From contig CAJXDD010000002.1 of NCBI GenBank assembly GCA_913052075.1, positions 1-53,291 on the forward strand: 53,291 nt of DNA, read 5' to 3'. Below the pieces are notes generated by a model that was given only the letters and a program-made list of their open reading frames with translations, searched no databases and was not told where the DNA came from. Below are positions 28,076-37,154 of the stretch, one piece after another (the first letter of the stretch is position 1; every line of letters begins with the position of its first letter). Position numbers and translations under genes: made by a program. The stretch is from UBA9926 sp913052075. Lineage in GTDB: Bacteria > Pseudomonadota > Gammaproteobacteria > Pseudomonadales > Azotimanducaceae.

Positions 28076-28513
28076 ATGGATCTACAGCAGCGAGCCGCTA
28101 TTGAAGCCGCCTGCCGTCATCTCACGTCCGCCTACTGTCACTACATCGACCGCGGGGAAGCAAGACGAGTGGTTGAACTTTTCACCGAAGACGCAGAGTG
28201 GGCAGCACCCGAAGGAATCGCTAGAGGGCACGCAGCACTCCTTGAGCATTTCGGAGCCCGAGAAGATCAACGCGGTCGCAAATCCAAACACATCTGTACC
28301 AACTTTTGGTTGGAGGACGTCAGCGAGTCCGAGGCAAGTGGCGGCGTCTATCTCACCTTATACCGGGATGACGGTGACCCTGATCGGGAGCGCGCTCGGG
28401 TAGATGGGCCCGTCTTGATCGGTGAGTACCGAGATAAATATTCACTCACGGAAAACGGCTGGCGATTTTCCGAGCGTTCGGTCAAGGTTGATTTTGTGTT
28501 CAATAAACGGTGA
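28076..28513 (+). CDS. SnoaL-like (NTF2-fold) protein
   Basis: 145 aa. The cone-shaped NTF2-like fold is suggested by an N-terminal helix pair (AAIEACRHLTSAYCHYIDRG), the FTEDAEWAAPEG segment and GHAALLEHFGAR, with strand-rich C-terminal half ending GWRFSERSVKVDFVF. This pattern is common in SnoaL_4-type proteins and in the small subunits of ring-hydroxylating dioxygenases. No dioxygenase large subunit is adjacent, so a ketosteroid-isomerase-like or dehydratase activity is as likely. It precedes the DUF418 gene by 73 bp on the same strand; a shared transcript is possible. Confidence 0.8.
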   Translation: MDLQQRAAIEAACRHLTSAYCHYIDRGEARRVVELFTEDAEWAAPEGIARGHAALLEHFGAREDQRGRKSKHICTNFWLEDVSESEASGGVYLTLYRDDGDPDRERARVDGPVLIGEYRDKYSLTENGWRFSERSVKVDFVFNKR

Positions 28514-28586
28514 GCAGTTGTCAATTAACGCTAACATTCAACCCGATGGCTTAACACCCTGATCATTTATTGAGAGAACTTCACCT

Positions 28587-29852
28587 TTGCCACTCACCAC
28601 CACCCCTGAAACCCAGCGCATCCAAACGCTGGATATGTTGAGAGGATTTGCTCTCCTTGGCATCTTACTGATCAACATTCTTGGCTTTGGACTAGCGAGC
28701 TCAAGCTACACCTACGCGGCGCCGACCATCGCTGGGACTGGCGATTTGATCGCATGGGTCCTCGTTGACCTCGGTTTTGAGGGAAGTATGCGCGGCCTTT
28801 TCTCCATTCTTTTTGGGGCAGGTGTGCTCCTATTCTTAGATCGGGAAGCGAGCGGTAAGGAGCGAGCGCACTTCAAGCGTAATGCTTGGCTACTCGTCTT
28901 CGGGTTAATCAACGGCTATCTGCTCCTTTGGCCTGGTGACATTTTGCTGACCTACGCGCTCGCGGGTTTTGTCCTATTTTTCTTTCGCAACCTCAGTACC
29001 AAGGCGTTGGTGCGTTGGTCAGTATCCTTGTTCTTACTGCTAACCCTATATAACGGCCTCTTGTATGGTGGCCTTCATATGCTTCGGAGTGCCCACGTCG
29101 AAACCGAGGCGCTGATTGCAGAAGGTAAGGAGCCAAGCGCCCAACAAAGAGAGATGGCAAACGAATGGCAAATCTTTGAAGCGGATTATCAGCCGGGCCC
29201 TGAATCGCTAGCGGTGGAACTTGACGCTCGGAGGGAATCCTACACCACCGCTTTCAGCTGGAACCTCACGCACAATACAGGCGTTATTGCAGAGACAGTG
29301 CCAACATTTTTGCTACCAGACGCGTTTGTGATGATGCTCATTGGAATGGCGCTATATCGTTTAGGTGTACTGCAGGGACAGCGGTCAGTTGAGGCTTATC
29401 GGAACCTAGCCATTGGTGGTTTCACCTTGGGCCTTCTAATCAACGCCTATGAGATCAGCACCTCACTAGGGGCGCCCGGCGACTTGCTAGCCGGTTTCTC
29501 TCAGTTGCAACCGACTTATCATCTGGGCCGTTTGTCAGTCAGCATGGGCTGGATCGGCCTTGTCGTGCTCGCCATTAAAACGGAGTGGCTCGCGAACGCT
29601 TTAGCAGCAGTTGGGCGCATGGCGCTCACCAATTATCTAATGCAATCGGTCGTCTGCCTTTTCATTTTTACAGGTGCTGGATTGGGGCTGGTGGGGGAAC
29701 TTGCTCGGTATCAACTTTATGTCGTGGTCCTGTTCGTTTGGGTGTTTCAGCTGCGGTTTTCTCCTTGGTGGCTGAAACGATATCAATTTGGACCCATCGA
29801 ATGGGCTTGGCGCGGCCTCACTTACGGCCAGGCTCCACGATTCAAAAGATAA
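28587..29852 (+). CDS. DUF418 family inner-membrane protein
   Basis: 421 aa, apparently starting at TTG with GAGAGAA upstream. The first in-frame ATG lies inside the conserved N-terminal signature RIQTLDMLRGFALLGILLIN, so a later start would remove it. About ten membrane helices follow. The C-terminal DUF418 block (VGRMALTNYLMQSVVCLFIF and FGPIEWAWRGLTYGQ) is conserved in YeiB-like proteins. The function is unknown in the family, though a transport or acyl-transfer role has been suggested from related folds. The stop is 7 bp from the convergent nucleoside phosphorylase stop. Confidence 0.9.
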   Translation: MPLTTTPETQRIQTLDMLRGFALLGILLINILGFGLASSSYTYAAPTIAGTGDLIAWVLVDLGFEGSMRGLFSILFGAGVLLFLDREASGKERAHFKRNAWLLVFGLINGYLLLWPGDILLTYALAGFVLFFFRNLSTKALVRWSVSLFLLLTLYNGLLYGGLHMLRSAHVETEALIAEGKEPSAQQREMANEWQIFEADYQPGPESLAVELDARRESYTTAFSWNLTHNTGVIAETVPTFLLPDAFVMMLIGMALYRLGVLQGQRSVEAYRNLAIGGFTLGLLINAYEISTSLGAPGDLLAGFSQLQPTYHLGRLSVSMGWIGLVVLAIKTEWLANALAAVGRMALTNYLMQSVVCLFIFTGAGLGLVGELARYQLYVVVLFVWVFQLRFSPWWLKRYQFGPIEWAWRGLTYGQAPRFKR

Positions 29853-29859
29853 TTACTAA

Positions 29860-30588
29860 TCAATAGGTTACCGCTGCCAGCCCAAGTTCTATCGAGGATT
29901 GGATCGCTTTTTTAACGTCGGACTGGTTGGGGTCGTATGTGTCCATCGAGCCACCATCCTGATCAAGCGGGTTGCCATCAACGGCGACGACAGCTGCTGT
30001 CTCAACCCCATGCAATCCGCATACAACAAAGAGTGTGGCGATCTCCATCTCGACCGCTGTGACACCCGCTCGCTGCCAAAGCGGAAGATCGCTGCCCAGC
30101 GCTTCGCCTGGATAGAACAGGTCAGAGGTGAGCACGATGCCCTCATGGACCTCAACGCTAACCGAAGCTGCAGCCTCTCGTAGCGAACTAACGAGCGCTT
30201 CCGTTGCCACCGCAGGGTAACTAAGCGGCACCAACTTTGGCGATAACCCATCCTCGCGCACTGCGGCTCGAGCGATCACGACGCTGCCGGCCAAGACAGA
30301 CGGCTGGAGTCCCCCTGCGGACCCCACTCGAACAATGCGTTTTACTCCAGCCCGGCAAAGTTCTTCAAAGCAGACGCCCGCCCCTGCTGAGCCCACGCCG
30401 TGGGACACCACGGCAATAGAAGTACCGCCGTACTGACCAATCAGCGAATGATACTCACGATTGCGACCGAGCCATTCCAAGCCAGTGAGATGTTCGCCGA
30501 CTTTCTCGACCCGACCGGGATCACCCACCACAAGCACCTTATCCGGTAATGCATCAGAGTCGATGCCTAGAATCGGTGAAATTGCCAT
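29860..30588 (-). CDS. Nucleoside phosphorylase (uridine/purine phosphorylase family)
   Basis: 242 aa from the ATG at 30588, which has a GGAG site; the frame is open further upstream without a better start. Hexameric PNP/UDP-family motifs: VLVVGDPGRVEKVGEHL (phosphate loop), VVSHGVGSAGAGVCFEEL, IVRVGSAGGLQPSV, and VTAVEMEIATLFVVCGLHG with the ribose-binding Met-Glu. Phosphorolysis of nucleosides yields a base plus ribose-1-phosphate for salvage. Uridine phosphorylase is the closest by eye, but 242 aa and the motif set also fit inosine/adenosine phosphorylases. Single gene; convergent with the DUF418 gene. Confidence 0.88.
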   Translation of the reverse strand: MAISPILGIDSDALPDKVLVVGDPGRVEKVGEHLTGLEWLGRNREYHSLIGQYGGTSIAVVSHGVGSAGAGVCFEELCRAGVKRIVRVGSAGGLQPSVLAGSVVIARAAVREDGLSPKLVPLSYPAVATEALVSSLREAAASVSVEVHEGIVLTSDLFYPGEALGSDLPLWQRAGVTAVEMEIATLFVVCGLHGVETAAVVAVDGNPLDQDGGSMDTYDPNQSDVKKAIQSSIELGLAAVTY

Positions 30589-30728
30589 ACTCCGAACCTC
30601 TTTTTTTCTCGCGTTGGCTAACTGATTTTGATTAGCGCAAGTTTCATTTACCCTCTGTCGCCGCCACAAGAGGGCCTGTTCCACTAAAAGAGAACGCGCT
30701 CCGCAGAACCGGCAATCCTCGCACGCGG

Positions 30729-32564
30729 TCAGACCTTCAATTCCTGAACAGCACGAATGCCCATCCTAATGGCTTCAATGGCATCAGCCGCCGGTGCTGA
30801 GTCGGAATTTGCAATCGCTAAACGCCCAAAGGGCTGACGTCCTACTCGCGCCGAATCCCCAGGACCCGCCACCGCATATCCATGCGCCCATCGATTGACA
30901 GTAATCCCCGCAACGTCACGATCAAAATTGAAATGCTTTGCCGCGAGCATTCCTGTGAGATGGCCTCGAATGTCTTTCTCATAGTCTGTGAGCTGCTCTG
31001 AGAGCATCCGGTTCCTGGCTTCTTTGTACTGATCGCCTCGGGATAGCCCAACCTCCTCACTGTAAGGACAACTAATCATCTGAAGCACACACGGGTCATC
31101 AGGCGTTTGGGGCTGCGCGTAGCCACCCATAGAGACGGGAAAATCCAAAAAAGCGACTTGATGCCTATTCCCTGGCGACATAGCCAGTCCAATTCCTCGA
31201 TCTACAAACCCTCGCCAGTGTCGCATCGCTACCGTTGAGTAAATTAGCGGGCTCTTTTTTTGTTGCGCCAATGCGTCAGCCTGCTCCTTCGGCAAGTCTT
31301 TCACAATGTATGGAATCATGACGTTGTAGCAAGCGAGTACTGCATGACTTGCAGTGACGACTCGCGCAGAATCTCCGTGCATATAGCGAACGGCAACGCT
31401 ATCTGACGAGGCTGGGTCTCCATTGTGCTTGGCTCCGACCACCGTACTGCTCAGGCGAAGTTTTACGGGGCTCTCGGGCCTATCTAGCATTCCGTAATCG
31501 AAGCGCGCCGTGACCAAAGATTCAGCGGTATTTCCCTCCGCCACCTGCGGAATCAAATGCTTAACAAGTGATCGTGCAACCCCGGCATTCCCATCAGGAT
31601 AGTGATGGATATAAGGGTTATCTGGGTCGTACACTGCGACCGGCTTAAACCCAAGGGCTCCTGCATCTCTCGCTTCTTCGACCGTCAGCAACTCGGCTGC
31701 GGCATTCGACCAGTCGCTCACCGAATGACGCGCAATATGCAGGACGTCTTCATCGTCAATCCCGACAACCTCTCTCAAGTAGGTGAAGTAGTTTTCTCGG
31801 CTCACATACTGCTGTCGCTGAGTTGGCGGAAGATCGATTAAGTGATCACCCGCCTTCAGCGCTTTTAGCAACTGAGCCTTACCACTTGGAGACAGCGGAG
31901 ATTCACTGACCGCCACCTCATCGGAAAGTTGCTGTCCGGGCAGGCCTTCGATGAAATTGTAGTAGTTGGTAAAGGGGTGCCTAACCACAACATCCTTTCC
32001 AAATCGTTTAGCACTGAAGTAGGTCGTCGCAGTGAGACCATGTCTGCGGTAGAAGTCTCGATCAAATGCTGAATCGAAACGGTCAAGTGCGACTCCAATA
32101 TCGTTAAAAAGGCGCATGACTTCTGGCCCAGCCGCGTATGGCTCCACTAGCGTTTGAGAGCCTCCATAAGTAATGAGTTTCTTACCGTCAACCGTAAACT
32201 CGTTCCGTCTCGCGTGGCCTCCAAAGTCATCATGATTATCTAGAATGAGGATGGTCTTATCAGCGCCATGAGCGCGCCTGTATTCGTAGGCGGCTGCAAG
32301 GCCGCTTAGGCCCGCGCCTACGATGACGAGGTCGTAGTGCTCGGTTGCGCGCTCGAACGCTTGTGTTTTAGCGTCAGGACTCCACGCTAATGCATGCGCA
32401 TAGGTGTTAGAGCCAGGGTGACTCCCTCTCAGCCCTGTCAGCTCAGACGGATTCGAGGAAGCACTAGAGCGCTCACTACTAGCAAGAGTGGGCAGGCCAA
32501 CCATCGCCCCACCAAGAGAGATCGCGGAACCATTCAGAAAACCCCGGCGCTTGATTGAAGTCAT
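30729..32564 (-). CDS. Tat-exported FAD oxidoreductase, spermidine-dehydrogenase-like (paralogue 1)
   Basis: 611 aa. A Tat-type signal (KRRGFLNGSAISLGGAMVG) precedes a conserved TGLRGSHPGSNTYAHALAW block. The flavin domain opens YDLVIVGAGLSGLAAAYEYR, then ILILDNHDDFGGHARRNEF. The mid-region has HHYPDGNAGVARSLV, and the end VGRQPFGRLAIANSDSAPA. The overall arrangement resembles SpdH-type spermidine dehydrogenase, which splits spermidine to 1,3-diaminopropane and 4-aminobutyraldehyde in the periplasm. The substrate is inferred, not shown; other amines or cyclic alcohols are possible. A close relative lies at 34814-36742 in opposite orientation, with an SDR and TetR gene between them. Confidence 0.85.
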   Translation of the reverse strand: MTSIKRRGFLNGSAISLGGAMVGLPTLASSERSSASSNPSELTGLRGSHPGSNTYAHALAWSPDAKTQAFERATEHYDLVIVGAGLSGLAAAYEYRRAHGADKTILILDNHDDFGGHARRNEFTVDGKKLITYGGSQTLVEPYAAGPEVMRLFNDIGVALDRFDSAFDRDFYRRHGLTATTYFSAKRFGKDVVVRHPFTNYYNFIEGLPGQQLSDEVAVSESPLSPSGKAQLLKALKAGDHLIDLPPTQRQQYVSRENYFTYLREVVGIDDEDVLHIARHSVSDWSNAAAELLTVEEARDAGALGFKPVAVYDPDNPYIHHYPDGNAGVARSLVKHLIPQVAEGNTAESLVTARFDYGMLDRPESPVKLRLSSTVVGAKHNGDPASSDSVAVRYMHGDSARVVTASHAVLACYNVMIPYIVKDLPKEQADALAQQKKSPLIYSTVAMRHWRGFVDRGIGLAMSPGNRHQVAFLDFPVSMGGYAQPQTPDDPCVLQMISCPYSEEVGLSRGDQYKEARNRMLSEQLTDYEKDIRGHLTGMLAAKHFNFDRDVAGITVNRWAHGYAVAGPGDSARVGRQPFGRLAIANSDSAPAADAIEAIRMGIRAVQELKV

Positions 32565-32961
32565 TTACTAGCGTACCCAGACATATAGATAAAGCATAGC
32601 ACCCAACCAGCAAAACCCTCCGGTTGAGGTTCCTTCACCTCAACGAGACGCGCGTTGACCGCTGGCATGGATTAACCCTTCGTTAACGGAAGAGATGAAA
32701 GACCGAATCGCTCCTAAAAAAACAACGCCGCTCTCTCGAGTGGCACAGGCTCGATAAGCACCATTCTTACGAATGAATGATCAGATCCGGACAAACCTAA
32801 TCTAACTAAACGAGGAGATTGGAGTTGCTAAGGAAGCACCAAACCGATTTCCTTTGCGTGGGGCAGTTTTTGGCACTGCTGCTATACCGACGCTCAGAAT
32901 CGGATAACAAATATAACTAAGTTAGCTATCGCTGGCTTATATTTCTGTCCTGTAATTACCA
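32565..32961. other. Intergenic region upstream of FAD oxidoreductase paralogue 1
   Basis: 397 bp. It contains a 22-bp inverted repeat (32623-32644) about 60 bp upstream of the oxidoreductase start. The rest is AT-rich with no ORF beyond 20 codons and no sign of a decayed gene. Confidence 0.5.
32623..32644. promoter_or_regulatory. Inverted repeat upstream of FAD oxidoreductase paralogue 1, possible operator
   Basis: GTTGAGGT and ACCTCAAC are perfect 8-bp arms around six bases (TCCTTC). The site is 59 bp upstream of the leftward start codon, a place where an operator or attenuator hairpin would act. It is unrelated in sequence to the repeat at 34763. Confidence 0.4.
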
Positions 32962-33774
32962 CTAACTGGATTTACGACGAGCCATCATCGCTTTTACGTC
33001 GAACTCTTCGTCACCTTCATAGCGGGGCGCGTAGGTCTCATAGGCCTTTGAAACCGCTTCATAGCGCTTGGTGATGTGCTCGACGTTAAACGCATGGGAG
33101 ACCACAAAGCGCTCCCCTTTTTTGATCTGCGGCATCACGATCTCGGCGAATTGGTCGGCGCTCATGCCGAGTGATGCAACAGGTTTCGCGTGCATCTCAG
33201 TACCTACAAACCCTGGAACAATCAGACCAACATCGATGAAGTCTGGCATCTCCTCACGAAGCCCTTCGACCATCCCGAGTACCGCGTGCTTTGAAGCCAT
33301 GTACGCAGTAGCGTTGGGAACTGAGCTAAAAAAGGAAAGCTCAGAGCCAACCGAGTATAAGCTTGCCTTACTCCCTTGCTCGACCATCCGCTTACCGAAT
33401 ATCGCCGTACCGCGCCACATACCAAAAAAGTTAACGTCGAACACCGCGTGTACATCTTTCATGTCAAGCTCAGTGACAGGCCGATTGGGCGCTTTGATGC
33501 CGGCGTTATTGATCAATACATCCACAGATCCGAATTCAGACCAAGCGCTTTCGGCGAGAGCTTCGATTTCTTCACTCTGAGTGACATCACAGGCTCGCCA
33601 CACTGCTTCAATTCCCTCTTCCTGAAGTAATGCCACCGCCTCCTCAAGGCGATGCTGGCGAGGCTCAGCAATCATGACACGAGCGCCCTCTTTGCCAAAC
33701 GCTTTGGCAAGGGCAAAGCCAATACCGGTTGCTCCGCCAGTGATGACCACAGATGAATGCTCGAAAGTTCTCAT
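32962..33774 (-). CDS. Short-chain dehydrogenase/reductase
   Basis: 270 aa, classical SDR. The cofactor motif TGGATGIGFA lies near residue 12, followed by ACDVTQSEEIEAL and LINNAGIKAPNRPV. The catalytic Tyr158 and Lys162 are in TAYMASKHAV with a Ser about 15 residues before. The ATG has AGGAG eight bases upstream. SDRs interconvert alcohols and ketones with NAD(P)(H). Here it lies between the two FAD oxidoreductase paralogues, on the same strand as paralogue 1 and next to the TetR gene, so it may process a product of amine or alcohol oxidation. It has no export signal and would act in the cytoplasm. Confidence 0.9.
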   Translation of the reverse strand: MRTFEHSSVVITGGATGIGFALAKAFGKEGARVMIAEPRQHRLEEAVALLQEEGIEAVWRACDVTQSEEIEALAESAWSEFGSVDVLINNAGIKAPNRPVTELDMKDVHAVFDVNFFGMWRGTAIFGKRMVEQGSKASLYSVGSELSFFSSVPNATAYMASKHAVLGMVEGLREEMPDFIDVGLIVPGFVGTEMHAKPVASLGMSADQFAEIVMPQIKKGERFVVSHAFNVEHITKRYEAVSKAYETYAPRYEGDEEFDVKAMMARRKSS

Positions 33775-34142
33775 GCGTTTTCTCCTACGAAATCAAGACC
33801 GATAAAGGCACCAAATCCACGAATTGACACCTACCGACTACCAGCTGGTTCAGACCTTAACAACATTAATATCTTTAACCAGAGAAAAATCGCCAAAAAC
33901 ACGCCGAATAGTTAACCCCAGCGACAGTATTTACGGCGTGCGTGCCTAAGATGCCTTAACACGCAAAAGCTTGCGATCCGAGACATGAAATTCGACCGAC
34001 GCGAACCTCAAAGGCAAAAGAGTCATCAAGTAAGAAAGTATGTCCAGTGGAAATAAGCTGGTAGGCCTAGTTGGGTTACTTTGATCTGTCCTTCGCACTA
34101 GGTGATTACGCGAGGCAAACGTCAAAATGCAATTACTGCTGG
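33775..34142. other. Intergenic region upstream of the SDR gene
   Basis: 368 bp between the leftward SDR start and the end of the leftward tetR. It holds the SDR promoter. A short ACCAGCTGGT palindrome near 33840 is the only noticeable element; no gene. Confidence 0.45.
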
Positions 34143-34715
34143 TTACTTGATATCGGCCTGCAATCCATATCGATCATCGATCATCGACAAGATCGAGGCC
34201 CGAACTGACGCTCGATCAGCCTCCCATCGGCGTCCGACGCCTGTCAGCAAGCTCTCGCCCTCAAGCATGGCAGCTATCCAAAGCGCTTCAGCGCGAGGAG
34301 AATGAGCGCCCGAATCAGCAAGCGCCTTCTCTAACAACGCTAGATACTCAGCATAGATATCTTCCAAGAGGCCTGAAACCAGAGGCTCAACCTGTTGCAT
34401 TGCCCAAAGCTGCGGCCAAAGTCTATCGCTTAACACGTTTGTGCTCGCTGGCTCGCTTAGCATGAATTCAACGATGTCACGAACAGAGCGAGCGCCATCT
34501 TTGGTTGCATTGGCCTCAAAATCACGTTTGATCTCCGCTCCTATGTAATCTACTAGCGCCCGGAGCAAATCTTCCCACGTTCTAAAGTGATAACGCATCG
34601 CGCCATGCTTAATGCCGCAAGCTCTCGCGAGGGCGCGCATGCCGAGGCTTGCGTAACCTTCATCTTCAATGATTTCGATCGCAATCTTGAGTATTTCCTG
34701 TTTCCGGTCGCTCAT
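34143..34715 (-). CDS. TetR-family transcriptional regulator
   Basis: 190 aa from the ATG at 34715 with GGAAGG upstream. The N-terminal helix-turn-helix spans residues about 5-50 (RKQEILKIAIEIIEDEGYAS, then MRALARACGIKHGAMRYHF). The C-terminal ligand-binding helices follow (residues 60-190), including DRLWPQLWAMQQVEPLVSG. It is divergent from the FAD oxidoreductase gene at 34814. A perfect 30-bp inverted repeat lies in the 98-bp gap, so autoregulation and control of that gene are strongly suggested. The inducer is unknown; polyamines or an oxidation product are natural guesses given the neighbours. TetR proteins usually repress. Confidence 0.93.
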   Translation of the reverse strand: MSDRKQEILKIAIEIIEDEGYASLGMRALARACGIKHGAMRYHFRTWEDLLRALVDYIGAEIKRDFEANATKDGARSVRDIVEFMLSEPASTNVLSDRLWPQLWAMQQVEPLVSGLLEDIYAEYLALLEKALADSGAHSPRAEALWIAAMLEGESLLTGVGRRWEADRASVRASILSMIDDRYGLQADIK

Positions 34716-34762
34716 TAAAGCCTTCCCTCTCTGCTCAGTCTTGTTGACTCCGACCCCGCGAT

Positions 34763-34792
34763 CCACCAACATGCCACTTGGCATGTTGGTGG
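34763..34792. promoter_or_regulatory. Perfect 30-bp inverted repeat, probable TetR operator
   Basis: Arms CCACCAACATGCCA and TGGCATGTTGGTGG (14 bp each) around a CT spacer, lying in the 98-bp gap between tetR (start 34715, leftward) and the FAD oxidoreductase (start 34814, rightward). The size and position fit a palindromic TetR operator that controls both genes. Confidence 0.75.
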
Positions 34793-34813
34793 GTCCTCTG
34801 GATTATAGGCTTT

Positions 34814-36742
34814 GTGAAGAAAACAAACACAACCATTACACGCAGGGACCTCATCAATGGTGCGCTTGTAGGTAGCACCAGTTTGGCGTTCGCTCCAATC
34901 ACCTCGCTGACTAACGCAGCTTCATCAACCATTGCTCAACCGATAGCACGGCATACGGTTGACTCAACCTACCCACCTATTCTTACAGGCTTACGCGGGA
35001 GCCATGAGGGTTCTTTTGAGGTCGCGCATGCTCTCGCATGGGCGGGCGAAAAACCATCGGCGTATGTTGAACTTGAAGAACACTATGATCTGGTGGTTGT
35101 TGGTGCGGGCATGAGCGGGCTCGCGACTGCCTGGTTTTATAGAAAGAAGATCGGTCCCGGCGCGCAAATTCTAATCATCGATAACCACGACGATTTTGGC
35201 GGGCACGCAAAACGAAACGAGTTTCATTACCAGGACAAAATGCTGCTGAGCCTGGGCGGCGCTCAAAATCTGGATAGCCCCAGCAATTACGGAGACATTG
35301 CCGGCAGTGTGCTTCGAGACATCGGCATTGACGAGGCCATGATCGAACGGATGGCCGCTAATACCCCTGACAACTACATTTTGGGCGGCAAGTTGGGTGG
35401 TGATGTAGGGCTGTCTATGCGCGACGGGGACGAATCGGATCGAGTCACCATAGCCGGGTACTGGCTGCAATTCTTCCATGGCAGGGGTGATTACAAGGCC
35501 GCGGTCCGATCTCTACCCATTGAGACCGAACAACAAGATCGGCTAATTGAGTTCTTCGGCGGCGAGCGAGACTTCTTGGCCGACTTGTGGCCCCATGAAA
35601 AATGGCATTACGTGAATTCCACGAGTTACAATCAGTTTTTGGTAGAGCAGGTCGGCCTTGCTCCTCGCACTCTGCCCATTTTGGATGCACACCTACTAAT
35701 ATTGAATGGCCCCTCTGGCTGGAATCACACGGTTCTTGAAGCCCTCCTCGCAGGATGTCCTGGGTTACGAGGCATGGGATGGCTGAGCGATTTTATCGAT
35801 ACTTTGGGCGCACTCGTCATTGATGATCTTGCGGGCGATGTGCGCATGTTCCCCGATGGCAATGCCTCAGTTGCCCGACTGCTGGTTCAAAAAATGATTC
35901 CAAGGGTCGCACCCCAAATGCAGGGTGTCGAAGATGTCGCTATTGCCCGATTCGATTACTCAGCCCTGGACCTTCCAAACAATACAACGAGGTTAAGACT
36001 TAACAGCACCGTCGTCGGAGTCAAAGAGGTCTCGGGGAGCGTCCAAATCGACTACGTCAAAAAAGGAACACCAGAGACGGTCCGCGCCGAACACTGCATT
36101 CTTGCCTGCAACAACAACATTATTCCGCACCTCTGCCCAGAAATGAGTGAGGCCCAAAAAGAGGGTTTGCAATATGGAGAACGGGCACCGTTTGTCTACG
36201 CCAACGTGCTCCTGGACAACGGCCGCGCGTTTAAGGCGCTCGGCTCGACCTTTCTTCAATGTCCCTATGACCCGTTTCAATGGGTCAGTGCTGGACCAAC
36301 GATGACAACCGGAGGATATATCCCTCCTCAAACCGAATCAGACCCTATGGTGGTTTTCATGATGGCCTCGCCGACACCAGCAGACGGAACCAAAGGCACA
36401 ACGCGAGAGCTTTTCAGACAGGGCCGTAGGACCATCCTTGCGGCAAGCTTTGCTGATTACGAGCATCAAATCAGAGAGCAATTACAGAGCATGCTAGGCC
36501 CGCATGGCTTTAGCCACGAGGACGACATTCAAGCGATTACCGTCAACCGCATTCCTCATGGCTATGCCTATTGGTATCAAGGGCTTGACGATCCCGAGTG
36601 GGCGGATGGTCAAGCGCCCCATGAAGTCGGCCGGCAACAGTTCGGGCGAATTTCAATCGCGAACAGTGACTCAGAGGTGACGCCTCTGATGAACGCGGCA
36701 TTTGAAGCGGCCCATCGAGCGGTAGAGGAACAAACGCTCTGA
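34814..36742 (+). CDS. Tat-exported FAD oxidoreductase, spermidine-dehydrogenase-like (paralogue 2)
   Basis: 642 aa from a GTG at 34814; the frame is open to 34778 but earlier codons fall in the operator. The Tat motif TRRDLINGALVGSTSLAF is followed by the conserved LTGLRGSHEGSFEVAHALAW, YDLVVVGAGMSGLATAWFYR and ILIIDNHDDFGGHAKRNEF blocks, as in paralogue 1. The C-terminus VGRQQFGRISIANSDSE is also shared. The two differ clearly in length and mid-region, so they are old paralogues rather than a recent duplication. Predicted to be periplasmic, oxidising an amine or similar substrate with FAD. It is followed closely by a cupin gene, then the copper amine oxidase, which supports an amine-related role. 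Confidence 0.86.
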   Translation: MKKTNTTITRRDLINGALVGSTSLAFAPITSLTNAASSTIAQPIARHTVDSTYPPILTGLRGSHEGSFEVAHALAWAGEKPSAYVELEEHYDLVVVGAGMSGLATAWFYRKKIGPGAQILIIDNHDDFGGHAKRNEFHYQDKMLLSLGGAQNLDSPSNYGDIAGSVLRDIGIDEAMIERMAANTPDNYILGGKLGGDVGLSMRDGDESDRVTIAGYWLQFFHGRGDYKAAVRSLPIETEQQDRLIEFFGGERDFLADLWPHEKWHYVNSTSYNQFLVEQVGLAPRTLPILDAHLLILNGPSGWNHTVLEALLAGCPGLRGMGWLSDFIDTLGALVIDDLAGDVRMFPDGNASVARLLVQKMIPRVAPQMQGVEDVAIARFDYSALDLPNNTTRLRLNSTVVGVKEVSGSVQIDYVKKGTPETVRAEHCILACNNNIIPHLCPEMSEAQKEGLQYGERAPFVYANVLLDNGRAFKALGSTFLQCPYDPFQWVSAGPTMTTGGYIPPQTESDPMVVFMMASPTPADGTKGTTRELFRQGRRTILAASFADYEHQIREQLQSMLGPHGFSHEDDIQAITVNRIPHGYAYWYQGLDDPEWADGQAPHEVGRQQFGRISIANSDSEVTPLMNAAFEAAHRAVEEQTL

Positions 36743-36794
36743 AACCGCGCGGCGGCAACTTCATCTTCAGCATCGCTAAATAAAGGATCAAACC

Positions 36795-37154
36795 ATGTCA
36801 CAACCCTCTTTTCGTCTTTCAAGCCAAACGGTCGGTCAGGCAAGCGCATCCCATCTAATTCCTGATAATGCCTTTACAACAGATGAAAAGACGGAGCTTA
36901 CTTTTCCTTACTTTGAGGCGGTCGATGGATCGGTAGCCTCAGGCATTTGGGAGTGCCCCCCCTGTGACCTCATGATCGATCACTACCCGGTCAATGAGAC
37001 GATGACTATTCTCTCAGGCCAACTCAGGATCACCGGACCCGATGGCAGCGAAGAGTCTTTTGGGCCTGGGGATGTTCTTTTTGTGAGCAAAGGGGCCAGC
37101 TTTCGCTGGACCATCACAGATCATCTCAAAAAAGCGTACATGACAGCGACTTAG
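36795..37154 (+). CDS. Cupin-domain protein
   Basis: 119 aa, one cupin barrel: YFEAVDGSVASGIWECPPCD, then the first cupin motif region HYPVNETMTILSGQLRITGPDG and the second GPGDVLFVSKGASFRWTI. The pattern is that of the DUF861/cupin_3 type. The classic HxH is not obvious, so metal binding is uncertain. It starts 52 bp after the FAD oxidoreductase with AAAGGA upstream and is probably co-transcribed. Small cupins beside amine oxidases and aldehyde-forming enzymes often act as regulators or sensors; that is an inference from the neighbours only. Confidence 0.82.
   Translation: MSQPSFRLSSQTVGQASASHLIPDNAFTTDEKTELTFPYFEAVDGSVASGIWECPPCDLMIDHYPVNETMTILSGQLRITGPDGSEESFGPGDVLFVSKGASFRWTITDHLKKAYMTAT

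Noticed and set aside
28047..28403. 118-aa plus-strand frame overlapping the SnoaL-like gene
   Set aside because: Ser/Thr/Pro-rich shadow in a different frame of a gene with clear NTF2-like features.
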